From: JBGCEZ01 sp045106735
GTDB taxonomy: Bacteria; Planctomycetota; Phycisphaerae; Phycisphaerales; SM1A02
Direction of reading: 5' to 3'
Assembly (NCBI GenBank): GCA_045106735.1
Contig: JBGCEZ010000058.1
Coordinates: 1-64,000, forward strand
DNA length: 64,000 nt
Numbering within the stretch: the first letter of the stretch is position 1; every line of letters starts with the position of its first letter. The notes under the pieces were generated by a model that was not told the DNA's origin, did no database searches, and was given only the letters and a program-made list of their open reading frames with translations. The translations under genes and the position numbers were made by a program. Positions 57,325-64,000 of this stretch are shown here, in pieces.

Positions 57325-58344
57325 TCAGCCGTCGGCGGGACGGGACGGGCCGCCATCGGCGTTGGCTTCTTCAGGCTCGTCGGTCGCGCCAGTCTCGGCT
57401 GCCGCTTCGTCAGTGGGCGTGGCCGCCGGCGGGTTCGGATCGCAGACGATTCGGAATCCGACGAACGGCCCGTCACTCAGCCACCACGTGCTCTTGGGCA
57501 ACTGCGGATCGGTCGAGTTCCACGTGCTGTTCTGACGTGCCCGCGCGCTGATCTCGAGCTTGCGCGGCGTGTCGGCGTACGAACCGCCCTTGGTCACCGG
57601 CTTTTCGCCGGGAACGTTGACCCACTCGGCCACATTGCCGTGGATGTCATGCAGGCCGTACGGATTCGCAGGCTTCTTGCCGATGCGCTGGGGCCGGCGA
57701 CGCGTGTTGCCCTTGTACCAGGCGAACTCGCTCAATTGCTCAATGTCGTCGCCAAAGAAATACAGCGCATCCGCGGCCGCACCGCCGCGGGCCGCGTGTT
57801 CCCATTCCGCTTCCGTCGCCAGCCGGTAGTGGCGACCGGTGCGCTCGCTCAACCATTCGCAGAACTTCACACACGCGTGGTGCGTCACGCTGATCGTCGC
57901 GTAGCCGTCGTGCCCAAAGCCACGGTCCGGCGGCAGGTACGGCTTGCTCGGCCGACTCTCGGTGTCGGCCCACTGGTCAGCTTCCTCGTCTTGGTCCAGG
58001 TCGAGCCGGAACAAGAACACGTCGAAGACTTCCCACGGCACTTCCGTCGTGCTCATCCAGAACGGGCCGACCGCACCATCGGCCGACGCCGGGATCGGCA
58101 TCATCTTGAGTTCGGTGGCCGCCTCGGGGATCGGTTCGGCGAATGCCTCGGATTTGGTGGCCGACGGTTCGGGCGTGGCCATGCGTGCGGGGGCCGCCTG
58201 CGAGGCCAGCGCCGGTAGCGCGGCCGCGGCCGCGGCCATGGCGAAGGATCCGCTGGCGGCGGCCGCGATGGCGACGACGCCCGAGCGCATTCGGGTCGCC
58301 CGGCGGCGATCGAGCGGCGGCCGGAGCGATACGATCGGCGTCAT
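57325..58344 (-). CDS. SUMF1-domain protein without the catalytic cysteines
   Basis: The ATG at 58344 has an AGGAGG ribosome site 7 nt upstream and gives 339 residues. A signal peptide (GVVAIAAAASGSFAMAAAAAA) leads to a formylglycine-generating-enzyme fold at about 75-320: GPFWMSTTEVPWEVFDVFLF, YATISVTHHACVKFCEWLS, HYRLATEAEWEHAARGG, YGLHDIHGNVAEWV, TKGGSYADTPRKLEI and FVGFRIVCD. The segment after GGSY lacks the Cys pair that activates oxygen in true FGE, so sulfatase modification is unlikely. Its role may be binding or another exported enzyme activity. Its start codon shares the tetranucleotide CATG with the divergent apbE start. Confidence 0.85.
   Translation of the reverse strand: MTPIVSLRPPLDRRRATRMRSGVVAIAAAASGSFAMAAAAAALPALASQAAPARMATPEPSATKSEAFAEPIPEAATELKMMPIPASADGAVGPFWMSTTEVPWEVFDVFLFRLDLDQDEEADQWADTESRPSKPYLPPDRGFGHDGYATISVTHHACVKFCEWLSERTGRHYRLATEAEWEHAARGGAAADALYFFGDDIEQLSEFAWYKGNTRRRPQRIGKKPANPYGLHDIHGNVAEWVNVPGEKPVTKGGSYADTPRKLEISARARQNSTWNSTDPQLPKSTWWLSDGPFVGFRIVCDPNPPAATPTDEAAAETGATDEPEEANADGGPSRPADG
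58330..58335 (+). promoter_or_regulatory. -10 hexamer TACGAT for apbE, inside the SUMF1-domain gene
   Basis: TACGAT ends 7 nt before the ATG at 58343. It lies in codons 4-5 of the divergent SUMF1-domain gene. Leaderless transcription of apbE would follow. Confidence 0.45.
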
Positions 58345-59635
58345 GGGTTGCCCTCCTGGCATTCTCGTTCGGCGAGTCATCGGCGCGATCGTCCTTGGGG
58401 CGGTGCTCATCGGATGTGCGGCCTCGCGGCCGACGGTTTCCGGCCCCGCGACCGTTCCGGCGGAGGTCGACTCGCCCAAAGGCGTCGCCATTCCCGCCGC
58501 TGGGAGCCCGGCACACGATGGCGGACACCAGACGCCGAGCGGCCCGGACGAATCCCGGACGCGGGGCTCCGAGTTTACCCGCGTGATCATGGGGGTCCAA
58601 GCGCGGATTCGGATCGTCAGCCCGATTGAGCGCACGGATTCGCCCTCCGACGCTGACCCTCCGGCCCTGCCGCCAGACCACGCTCTGGCTCCCGACCGAA
58701 CTCGGGCTCGGGGTTCCGCTCGCGAGGCGTCGCCGGATCCAGGCCCGACCACCAGCCCGCTCGCCGCCGCCGCGGCCGCCTTCGGCCGCATGGCCGACCT
58801 CGAGTCCGTGATCAGCGACTACCGAGTCGACTCCGACGTGACGCGGGTGGCCGAGTCTGCCGGCGGGCCGCCGGTGGTCGTCAGCCCCGCGATGGTCGCG
58901 GCCACCCACACCGCCCTCGGGTGGGCCCGGCGAACCGGCGGGGCCTTCGATCCCACGGTCGGCCCGGCCACGCAGCGGTGGCGAGCGATGCGCAACGGCG
59001 CCGCCGCACCGTCAGCCGACGAACAACAATCGATTCGGGCGCTCGTCGACTTTCGGCGGGTGGACGTGAACGCACGGGACGCAACCGTGCGGCTGCCCGT
59101 CGCCGGGATGCGTTTGGATTTCGGCGGCATCGGCAAAGGCATGGCGGCCGACGCGGCCCTGGCGGAACTCCGCGAGCGCGGCGCCCGGTCTGCCCTCGTC
59201 TCGGTCGCCGGCGACGTGGCGGCCGGGGATCCACCGCCCGGCGCGGCGGGCTGGCGGGTCATCGCCGGACGCGACGGAGAAGTCGAGCCCGCGCGGCTCA
59301 TCATCGCCAATCAGGCCATCAGCACATCGGGCGATACCGGGCAGTACGTGGAGATCGACGGCCAGCGATACGCGCACATCGTCGACCCGCGCACCGGCAT
59401 CGGGGCCCGCGCCCGCCGGGCGGTGAGCGTGCTCAGTCCAACCGCGACCACGGCCGACGCGCTCGCTTCGGCCATCTTTGTCCTGGGCGACGGTCCGTTG
59501 ACCCGGGCCTTGGTCGCCGGCGAACCGGGGACCGCAGTGCGGATCCACGACGCCGAAGCGGCCGGGCCCCGCACCGTGATCATCGATCCGCACGGTGCAT
59601 GGGCCGACGCCGTCCGACGGGCGAGCGATTCCTGA
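58343..59635 (+). CDS. apbE: FAD:protein FMN transferase (ApbE-like lipoprotein)
   Basis: A 430-residue lipoprotein: MGCPPGILVRRVIGAIVLGA then lipobox LIGC. An Ala/Pro/Asp-rich linker leads to the ApbE domain from about residue 75: IMGVQARIRIV, FDPTVGPATQRWRAM, LDFGGIGKGMAADAAL, SVAGDVAAGDPPPG, QAISTSGDTGQYVEIDG, HIVDPRTGIGARARRAV and ATTADALASAIFVLG, containing the FAD- and magnesium-binding residues. ApbE moves FMN from FAD to a threonine on partner proteins such as Nqr or Rnf subunits or FMN-bind-domain proteins, on the outer face of the cytoplasmic membrane. No obvious target is in the window. It is apparently leaderless and transcribed away from the SUMF1 gene. Confidence 0.9.
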   Translation: MGCPPGILVRRVIGAIVLGAVLIGCAASRPTVSGPATVPAEVDSPKGVAIPAAGSPAHDGGHQTPSGPDESRTRGSEFTRVIMGVQARIRIVSPIERTDSPSDADPPALPPDHALAPDRTRARGSAREASPDPGPTTSPLAAAAAAFGRMADLESVISDYRVDSDVTRVAESAGGPPVVVSPAMVAATHTALGWARRTGGAFDPTVGPATQRWRAMRNGAAAPSADEQQSIRALVDFRRVDVNARDATVRLPVAGMRLDFGGIGKGMAADAALAELRERGARSALVSVAGDVAAGDPPPGAAGWRVIAGRDGEVEPARLIIANQAISTSGDTGQYVEIDGQRYAHIVDPRTGIGARARRAVSVLSPTATTADALASAIFVLGDGPLTRALVAGEPGTAVRIHDAEAAGPRTVIIDPHGAWADAVRRASDS

Positions 59636-59660
59636 CCGGCGGCCGCCCGCCCGACGACGG

Positions 59661-59756
59661 GACTGGCGAAAGGACTGGCGATTGGACTGGCGATTGGACT
59701 GGCGACGGCTCCGGCGACAGGACTGACGAAACGGCCGGCGACCGGGCCGACGTCGG
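59661..59756. repeat. 12-nt tandem repeat, eight units
   Basis: Eight units of gactggcgattg or variants begin 26 nt after the apbE stop, in the 249-nt gap before the next convergent gene. From about 59800 a looser ccaaccccgcaac repeat follows. No gene is present here. Confidence 0.85.
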
Positions 59757-59884
59757 CATCGATCATGCGATCAATCGCCGCGTATCGAGACGCCCACACG
59801 CCCACATCGGCAAGCCCACATGGCCAACCCCGCAACGCCAACCCCGCAACAACAACCCCGCACCGACACGCCCGCGGTCGCCGC

Positions 59885-61057
59885 CTACACCGCCGTCCAC
59901 TGCCCTTCGGCCGCCCCGCTCTCGATGACCGCGTGCACGAACGAAACGCCGCGGGCGCCGTCGCGCACGTCCGGCACCAACTGATCAATCTCACTCGGGG
60001 CGGTGCCGGCGGCGGCGGCCCGCATGCGCCCGAAGGCGCCGCGGTAGATGTTCGCGAACGCCTCGTGGAAACCTTCCGGGTGACCTGATGGCAGCCGCGT
60101 CCCGGCGACGGCGTGCGGGTGGACGTCGGCGCCCCCGCGGGTCAGCGTCCGCCACGTCCCCGATGCATCGGCCAGGTGGAGGTGATTCGGATGTTCCTGT
60201 CGCCAGCGCAGGCTGCCCTCGGTTCCGTGGACGCGGAGCTCCAGCCCGTTCTCGTGGCCGATGCACACCTGCGAGCACGTCAGCACGCCGCGAATGCCGC
60301 CCTGCAGGCGCAGGAGCACCGCCGCGTCGTCGTCCAGCCGCCGGCCTGGCACGAACGTGTGGACGTCGGCCGAGACGCGGTGGATCGCGCGGCCGGTCAC
60401 GAACTCGCTGACGTGCGCCGCGTGCGTGCCGATATCCCCGACGCATCCGGCCACTCCGCTACGCGCTGGATCGGTGCGCCAACTCGCCTGCTTCTGGCCC
60501 GTCGACTCAAGATCACCGGCCAGCCAGCCCTGGTGGTACTCGACGAAAACCTTGCGGACATCGCCGATCGCGCCGCCGGCCACCATCGCCCGAGCCTGCC
60601 GCACCATCGGGTAGCCGCTGTAGTTGTACGTGACGGCGAAGACGGATCCGGACGCGTCCACCGTCCGCACCAACTCGGCCGCTTCCTCGCGGGTCGGGAC
60701 CATCGGCTTGTCGAGCACGACGTGGATGCCGGCGGCGGCGAAGGCCCGGGCCGGTTCGTAGTGGGCGTGGTTCGGGGTCACGATCGACACAAAGTCGATG
60801 CGGTCGCCGGCGGGCCGGGCGGTTTCCACTTCGAGCATCGCCCTCCAGTCGGGGTACGAACGATCGGCGGCGAGGCCGAGATCGGCGGCCGAGTCGCGGG
60901 CGCGCTGGGGATCGCTGCTCAGTGCGCCGGCCACGAGGACCGCTTCGCCGTCGAGGGCCAGGGCCGTGCGATGCACCGCGCCGATGAAGGCCCCCCGTCC
61001 ACCACCAATCATGCCGGCTCGCAGCGGCGAAAGAACCGTGGATGCATCAGTCGACAT
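59885..61057 (-). CDS. Gfo/Idh/MocA oxidoreductase, cytoplasmic
   Basis: A 390-residue protein without a signal peptide, unlike the two exported copies. It has the Rossmann start RAGMIGGGRGAFIGAVHR, GIHVVLDKPMVPTREEA (DKP in place of EKP), SGSVFAVTYNYSGYPMVRQ, and GCVGDIGTHAAHVSEFV with the family's D-x-x-x-H catalytic pair. It uses NAD(P) to oxidise or reduce a sugar or inositol. It overlaps the M14 peptidase stop by 11 nt and closes a three-gene operon with the isomerase and the peptidase. The substrate may be the same keto-sugar as that of the TIM-barrel isomerase encoded in the operon. Confidence 0.9.
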   Translation of the reverse strand: MSTDASTVLSPLRAGMIGGGRGAFIGAVHRTALALDGEAVLVAGALSSDPQRARDSAADLGLAADRSYPDWRAMLEVETARPAGDRIDFVSIVTPNHAHYEPARAFAAAGIHVVLDKPMVPTREEAAELVRTVDASGSVFAVTYNYSGYPMVRQARAMVAGGAIGDVRKVFVEYHQGWLAGDLESTGQKQASWRTDPARSGVAGCVGDIGTHAAHVSEFVTGRAIHRVSADVHTFVPGRRLDDDAAVLLRLQGGIRGVLTCSQVCIGHENGLELRVHGTEGSLRWRQEHPNHLHLADASGTWRTLTRGGADVHPHAVAGTRLPSGHPEGFHEAFANIYRGAFGRMRAAAAGTAPSEIDQLVPDVRDGARGVSFVHAVIESGAAEGQWTAV

Positions 61058-62114
61058 GGTTCAAAGCTCCGATGGACGCGGGGGCAGGAACGAACGCGAT
61101 GGCCGCGCGCAGGGCCGGCAAGTAGCGAGCGGCATCCGCATCCGGATCCGCCCCCGCCTCGGCGGGAAGTTCGAAGGTGATCGTCGGAATGCCCAAGGTC
61201 AGCCCGGCCCAAGACCCAAGCGATCCAGGGCGGCTGCCGATGCGGCGAGCCGGCAGATCGCAGGCCTCGGCCATGATGGCGGAGATCGTCCCCGCCGGCT
61301 CGGGCCCGTCCCAATCGACGACCGCCACGGGTTGGTGCAGACTGACGATGAGGTCCGGACGTCGCCCAAGGACCGTTCCGTCGACCAGCCGGGCCACGGC
61401 GGCGGCCTCGGGTTCAGATTCGGCGGCCGCGCCGTACCGCTGCCGATCCTGACGGTTGTCGGCGGCAAAGTTCCGATTCAAGTCGACGCCGTTGATGTTG
61501 CCGCGAAGCCGAGCGACGTAGCCGTCGGGATTCACCAGGGGTACCAGCACGACGGTGCGGCCGGCGAGTGACGCGGAGCCAGCGCCAGCGCTCAAGCCGG
61601 CGCTCAAGCCAGCGCTCGAGCCAGCGTCACGCAACGCAAGTTCGTCGCCGAGGGTTTCGAGCAGCGGCGTCCCGGCCCACTCATCGCCGTGGATCGTGGC
61701 CATGATCACGACGAGGCGTTCGCCATCGCCGTGGATGAAAGCCTCGATGGGGCGATCTTGAACGCTCGTGCCCAGGAGAACGATGCGCGGCTCGGTGCGG
61801 GCTGGCCGGGCATCCGACGACGGGGCGGTCGCCGGTTGCGCTTCCACCGTCGCTTCCGGCGCCGCCGCCACGAACTCAGGCATGTCTTCGGCCAGCTCCG
61901 CGTCCACATCTGCCGCAGCTGGAGCTTCCGTCGCCGCGGTGATGCCGGCCGCGCTGCCCGCGCCCGCATCAATCGAGTCTGGCCGGGCCGCGCACGCCCC
62001 CAACCCCATCGCCGCGCACGCCACACTGGCCATCGCCACGCGGGTCAACGCTCGCGATCGCCACGGCCCGCGCGTCCAGCCCGCGATCCACTCCGTCGCC
62101 AGACGCTCCCTCAC
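61047..62114 (-). CDS. M14-family zinc carboxypeptidase, MpaA-like lipoprotein
   Basis: A 355-residue protein with a GTG start that overlaps the isomerase stop (GTGA). VAMASVACAAMGLGAC gives a lipobox (Cys 41). The M14 domain begins near 108: IHGDEWAGTP contributes the zinc ligands H142 and E145, VNPDGYVARLRGN and VDLNRNF bind substrate, H260 in IVSLHQPVAV is the third ligand, and E315 in TITFELP is the catalytic base. This order is that of murein tripeptide amidase MpaA, which trims cell-wall peptides, but a periplasmic lipoprotein form is less usual. A 12-nt coding repeat sits near residues 165-178. Confidence 0.85.
   Translation of the reverse strand: MRERLATEWIAGWTRGPWRSRALTRVAMASVACAAMGLGACAARPDSIDAGAGSAAGITAATEAPAAADVDAELAEDMPEFVAAAPEATVEAQPATAPSSDARPARTEPRIVLLGTSVQDRPIEAFIHGDGERLVVIMATIHGDEWAGTPLLETLGDELALRDAGSSAGLSAGLSAGAGSASLAGRTVVLVPLVNPDGYVARLRGNINGVDLNRNFAADNRQDRQRYGAAAESEPEAAAVARLVDGTVLGRRPDLIVSLHQPVAVVDWDGPEPAGTISAIMAEACDLPARRIGSRPGSLGSWAGLTLGIPTITFELPAEAGADPDADAARYLPALRAAIAFVPAPASIGALNHVD
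61585..61620. repeat. 12-nt coding repeat in the M14 peptidase gene
   Basis: Three units of ccagcgctcaag followed by a partial fourth; on the minus strand they encode LSAG repeats between zinc-site segments. Another in-frame example of the 12-nt pattern. Confidence 0.75.
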
Positions 62115-63115
62115 TGCGCATCCCGATCGAACGCCGCATCAAAGGCATGGGCCGACGGTTCGAAGTCCAAACCCGCCACGAATTCAGCCGCCTCGCGAGC
62201 GCCGTGCCGGCGGTCCATGTTCGCGTCCTCCCACTCCACCGAGAGCGGGCCGCGGTATCCGACGCGGTTGAGGGCGCGGATGATCTCTTCGAAGTCGACC
62301 TCGCCGCGGCCCGGCGAGCGGAAGTCCCAGCCCCGGCCGTGGCTGCCGAAGCCGAGGTGCGAACCGAGAATGCCCGACTCACCGTCCAAGAGTCGGATCG
62401 CATCCTTGATGTGCACGTGGGCGATCCGATCCGGGAACGCGTCGATGAACTTGACCGGGTCAATGCCCTGCCAGATCAGGTGCGAGGGATCGAAGTTGAA
62501 GGCAAAGGCCGGCCGGCCGTCGAGGGCGGCCACCGCCCGCCGTGCGGTGTGGATGTCGTAGGCGATCTCGGCCGGGTGAACTTCCAACCCGAACCGCACG
62601 CCATGCTCGTCGAAGACGTCGAGAATCGGATTCCACCGATCGGCAAAGTCCTGGAAGCCGGCGTCCACATGTTCCTGGCTGGTCGGCGGGAAGAAGTACC
62701 AGTCGGGCCAAATGGACGAGCCCGTGAAGCCGTTGACCACGTCCACGCCGAGGGCCCGGGCCGCCCGCGCGGTCGCCTGCATTTCTGCCGCCGCCCGCTG
62801 GCGGACCCCCTCGGCCTCGCCATCGCCCCAGACGCGTTCGGGCAGGATCGCCTGGTGTCGCTCGTCGATGCGGTCGGCCACCGCTTGCCCGACGAGGTGA
62901 TTGCTGATGGCCCAGACCTTGAGCCCGTGCTTGGCCAGCAAGTCGTGGCGCCCCTGGCAGTAATCGGGTTCGGCCAGCGCGCGGACGACGTCGAAGTGAT
63001 CGCCCCAACAGGCCAGTTCGAGTCCGTCGTAGCCGCAACTGGCGGCGAACTCGGCCAGTTCGGCGAGCGGCATGTCGGCCCATTGGCCGGTGAAGAGCGT
63101 GCGGGGACGGGGCAT
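62111..63115 (-). CDS. TIM-barrel sugar-phosphate isomerase/epimerase
   Basis: The ATG at 63115 has a GGAG site and gives 334 residues, without signal peptide, so it is cytoplasmic. AP-endonuclease-2 fold features are GYDGLELACWGDHFDV, VKVWAISNHLVGQAV, RFGLEVHPAEIAYDI with the catalytic Glu, AFNFDPSHLIWQGID with metal His/Asp, IAHVHIKDAIRL, and GPLSVEWEDANMDR as the last metal glutamate. It is a typical keto-sugar or sugar-acid isomerase/epimerase. It is first in an operon with the M14 peptidase and the Gfo/Idh dehydrogenase (GTGA and 11-nt overlaps). A role in catabolism of an imported glycoside fits. Confidence 0.9.
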   Translation of the reverse strand: MPRPRTLFTGQWADMPLAELAEFAASCGYDGLELACWGDHFDVVRALAEPDYCQGRHDLLAKHGLKVWAISNHLVGQAVADRIDERHQAILPERVWGDGEAEGVRQRAAAEMQATARAARALGVDVVNGFTGSSIWPDWYFFPPTSQEHVDAGFQDFADRWNPILDVFDEHGVRFGLEVHPAEIAYDIHTARRAVAALDGRPAFAFNFDPSHLIWQGIDPVKFIDAFPDRIAHVHIKDAIRLLDGESGILGSHLGFGSHGRGWDFRSPGRGEVDFEEIIRALNRVGYRGPLSVEWEDANMDRRHGAREAAEFVAGLDFEPSAHAFDAAFDRDAQ

Positions 63116-63279
63116 GGGCGATGGACTCCGGCAGGTGGTCAGCGTCGCGGACGGTCGGAAGGCGTTGGGTTCACCCGAGGGCGACCGCCAAGCCGATCCT
63201 AACCCGGCCCGCGCGCGGCGCCGATGCTTGACCATCAGACTTGACCGCGGCCGCTGACCCGGAGTCTCGACCCTCGGAC

Positions 63280-63307
63280 TTGGACGCCCGAAGAACGTTG
63301 CTATCCT
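63280..63307 (+). promoter_or_regulatory. promoter for the MFS transporter, leaderless
   Basis: TTGGAC (63280-63285), a 16-bp spacer, TATCCT (63302-63307), then 6 nt and the ATG at 63314. This is the clearest -35/-10 pair in the window and shares hexamer and spacing with the pcrA-dcd promoter. Confidence 0.6.
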
Positions 63308-63313
63308 CGCCGC

Positions 63314-64000
63314 ATGACCGAATCCGCTCAGCCGTCAGACGCCACGCCCTCGGACCTCACGCCGGCGGAGTCCGGCCCAGCATTCTTGCTGACGCGTCTG
63401 TCCGTCATGCTCTTCCTCCAGTTCTTCATCTGGGGGTCGTGGTACCTGAGCGTCAGCCTCTACATGTACGACCACCAGATGGGGGCGGTCCGCTTCTACG
63501 CGTACACCGCCGGCCCCATCGCCGCGATCATCGCCCCGTTCTTCACCGGACTCGTCGCCGACCGATTCTTCAACACCGAACGCGTGCTTGGCGTGCTGTT
63601 CGCCCTGGCCGGGGTGTTCATGCTCGCGTTGATCTGGGTGGGACAGATGCAAGGCACGCCGGTCGAAGGCATGCTCGAGTCGGTCACGAGCATCGAGTCG
63701 ATCAACGGCGACGACACCGAGGTCACGTCCCAGATCGTCACCGCCGCAACGGTCGAGATCTTCGGCCAGTCGCTGAGCAAGGGATGGCTGTTCAACGCCC
63801 TGATCCTGGCCCACATGCTTTGCTTCATGCCCACGCTCGGACTGACCGCATCGCTGAGCTTTGCCCACCTCCGGAAGGGTCCCGAGCAGTTCCCGTTGGT
63901 CCGGCTGTGGGGCACCCTCGGCTGGATCGCTGCCGGCTTCCTGCTCGCCTTCGCCTTCACCGCCGGCGAGAAGAGTGCCGTGCAGTTCTGCCTCGGCGGA
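63314..64000 (+). CDS. MFS transporter, nucleoside:H+ symporter-like, N-terminal 229 residues
   Basis: The frame runs open from the ATG at 63314 past the window end. It has a hydrophilic lead of about 25 residues, then LSVMLFLQFFIWGSWYLSVS (first helix of NupG-type proteins), YTAGPIAAIIAPFFTGLVAD (second, with the MFS D/R loop ADRFF), GVLFALAGVFMLALIW, an Asp-rich loop, LFNALILAHMLCFMPTLGL and VRLWGTLGWIAAGFLL. The V-R-x-W-G-T-x-G-(F/W)-I motif is typical of nucleoside:proton symporters of the NupG family. Import of a nucleoside or glycoside is inferred. It is divergent from the isomerase-peptidase-dehydrogenase operon, which may use the imported compound. Confidence 0.88.
   Translation, partial: MTESAQPSDATPSDLTPAESGPAFLLTRLSVMLFLQFFIWGSWYLSVSLYMYDHQMGAVRFYAYTAGPIAAIIAPFFTGLVADRFFNTERVLGVLFALAGVFMLALIWVGQMQGTPVEGMLESVTSIESINGDDTEVTSQIVTAATVEIFGQSLSKGWLFNALILAHMLCFMPTLGLTASLSFAHLRKGPEQFPLVRLWGTLGWIAAGFLLAFAFTAGEKSAVQFCLGG

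Noticed and set aside
57325..58791. Longer SUMF1-domain protein starting at 58791
   Set aside because: The extra 149 codons are antisense to apbE's signal and linker and lack a ribosome site, whereas 58344 has AGGAGG at the right distance.

Overview
The window is GC-rich DNA, densely coding on both strands, and looks like a Planctomycetota chromosome, most likely from the Phycisphaerae side of the phylum. That placement is inferred from gene content: Tat-exported Gfo/Idh oxidoreductases next to TIM-barrel isomerases, a PA14/propeller/DUF1080 protein, a SUMF1-domain protein, planctomycete-style c-type cytochrome domains, a PEP-CTERM-like sorting tail, and several zinc-ribbon/proline-rich membrane proteins. 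I found no phage, insertion sequence, CRISPR array or rRNA. One tRNA, tRNA-Pro(TGG), is present.

Layout. 0-6 kb (minus strand): a head-to-tail operon in which four successive junctions are 4-nt ATGA/GTGA overlaps. It encodes a large exported helical protein, ExbB/TolQ, two ExbD/TolR proteins and a von Willebrand A (VWA) protein whose single membrane helix carries the SxxxH signature of TonB/TolA. A solute-binding lipoprotein, cut by the window edge, overlaps the last stop. This is my main candidate for an undescribed system: a proton-driven ExbBD motor coupled to a VWA head. 6-13.6 kb: a five-haem cytochrome, an aminotransferase, a HEAT-repeat protein, a GmhA-like sugar-phosphate isomerase and an aldo/keto reductase. 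13.6-18.8 kb: dTDP-sugar genes rfbA and rfbB followed by two zinc-ribbon membrane proteins, and divergently a MauE-like membrane protein fused to two thioredoxin-like repeats. 19-24 kb: a metallophosphoesterase, a c-type cytochrome and a coiled-coil lipoprotein. 24-33.3 kb: queG and a PcrA/UvrD helicase, divergent from dcd and the B12-dependent ribonucleotide reductase nrdJ. 33.7-39.9 kb: a chemoreceptor, a solitary nuoA, a PEP-CTERM-like protein, tRNA-Pro, a degenerate methyltransferase-like protein and a membrane-anchored hypothetical.

40-64 kb is a carbohydrate and periplasm region. It holds a secreted PA14/propeller/DUF1080 protein, three Gfo/Idh dehydrogenases, three TIM-barrel isomerases, two amidohydrolases (one with a degenerate first half, one lacking the metal motif), haem oxygenase, a SUMF1-domain protein, an ApbE flavinyltransferase, an M14 zinc peptidase and the start of an MFS nucleoside transporter. 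The dehydrogenase, isomerase and DUF1080 genes together suggest oxidation and cleavage of 3-keto-glycosides, largely in the periplasm.

Two sequence-level patterns run through the window. First, several genes have a TANNNT -10 hexamer ending 6-7 nt before the start codon and no ribosome site, which suggests leaderless mRNAs. Second, intergenic spaces and low-complexity protein linkers repeatedly hold short degenerate tandem arrays of 12-14 nt period, each with its own unit sequence.
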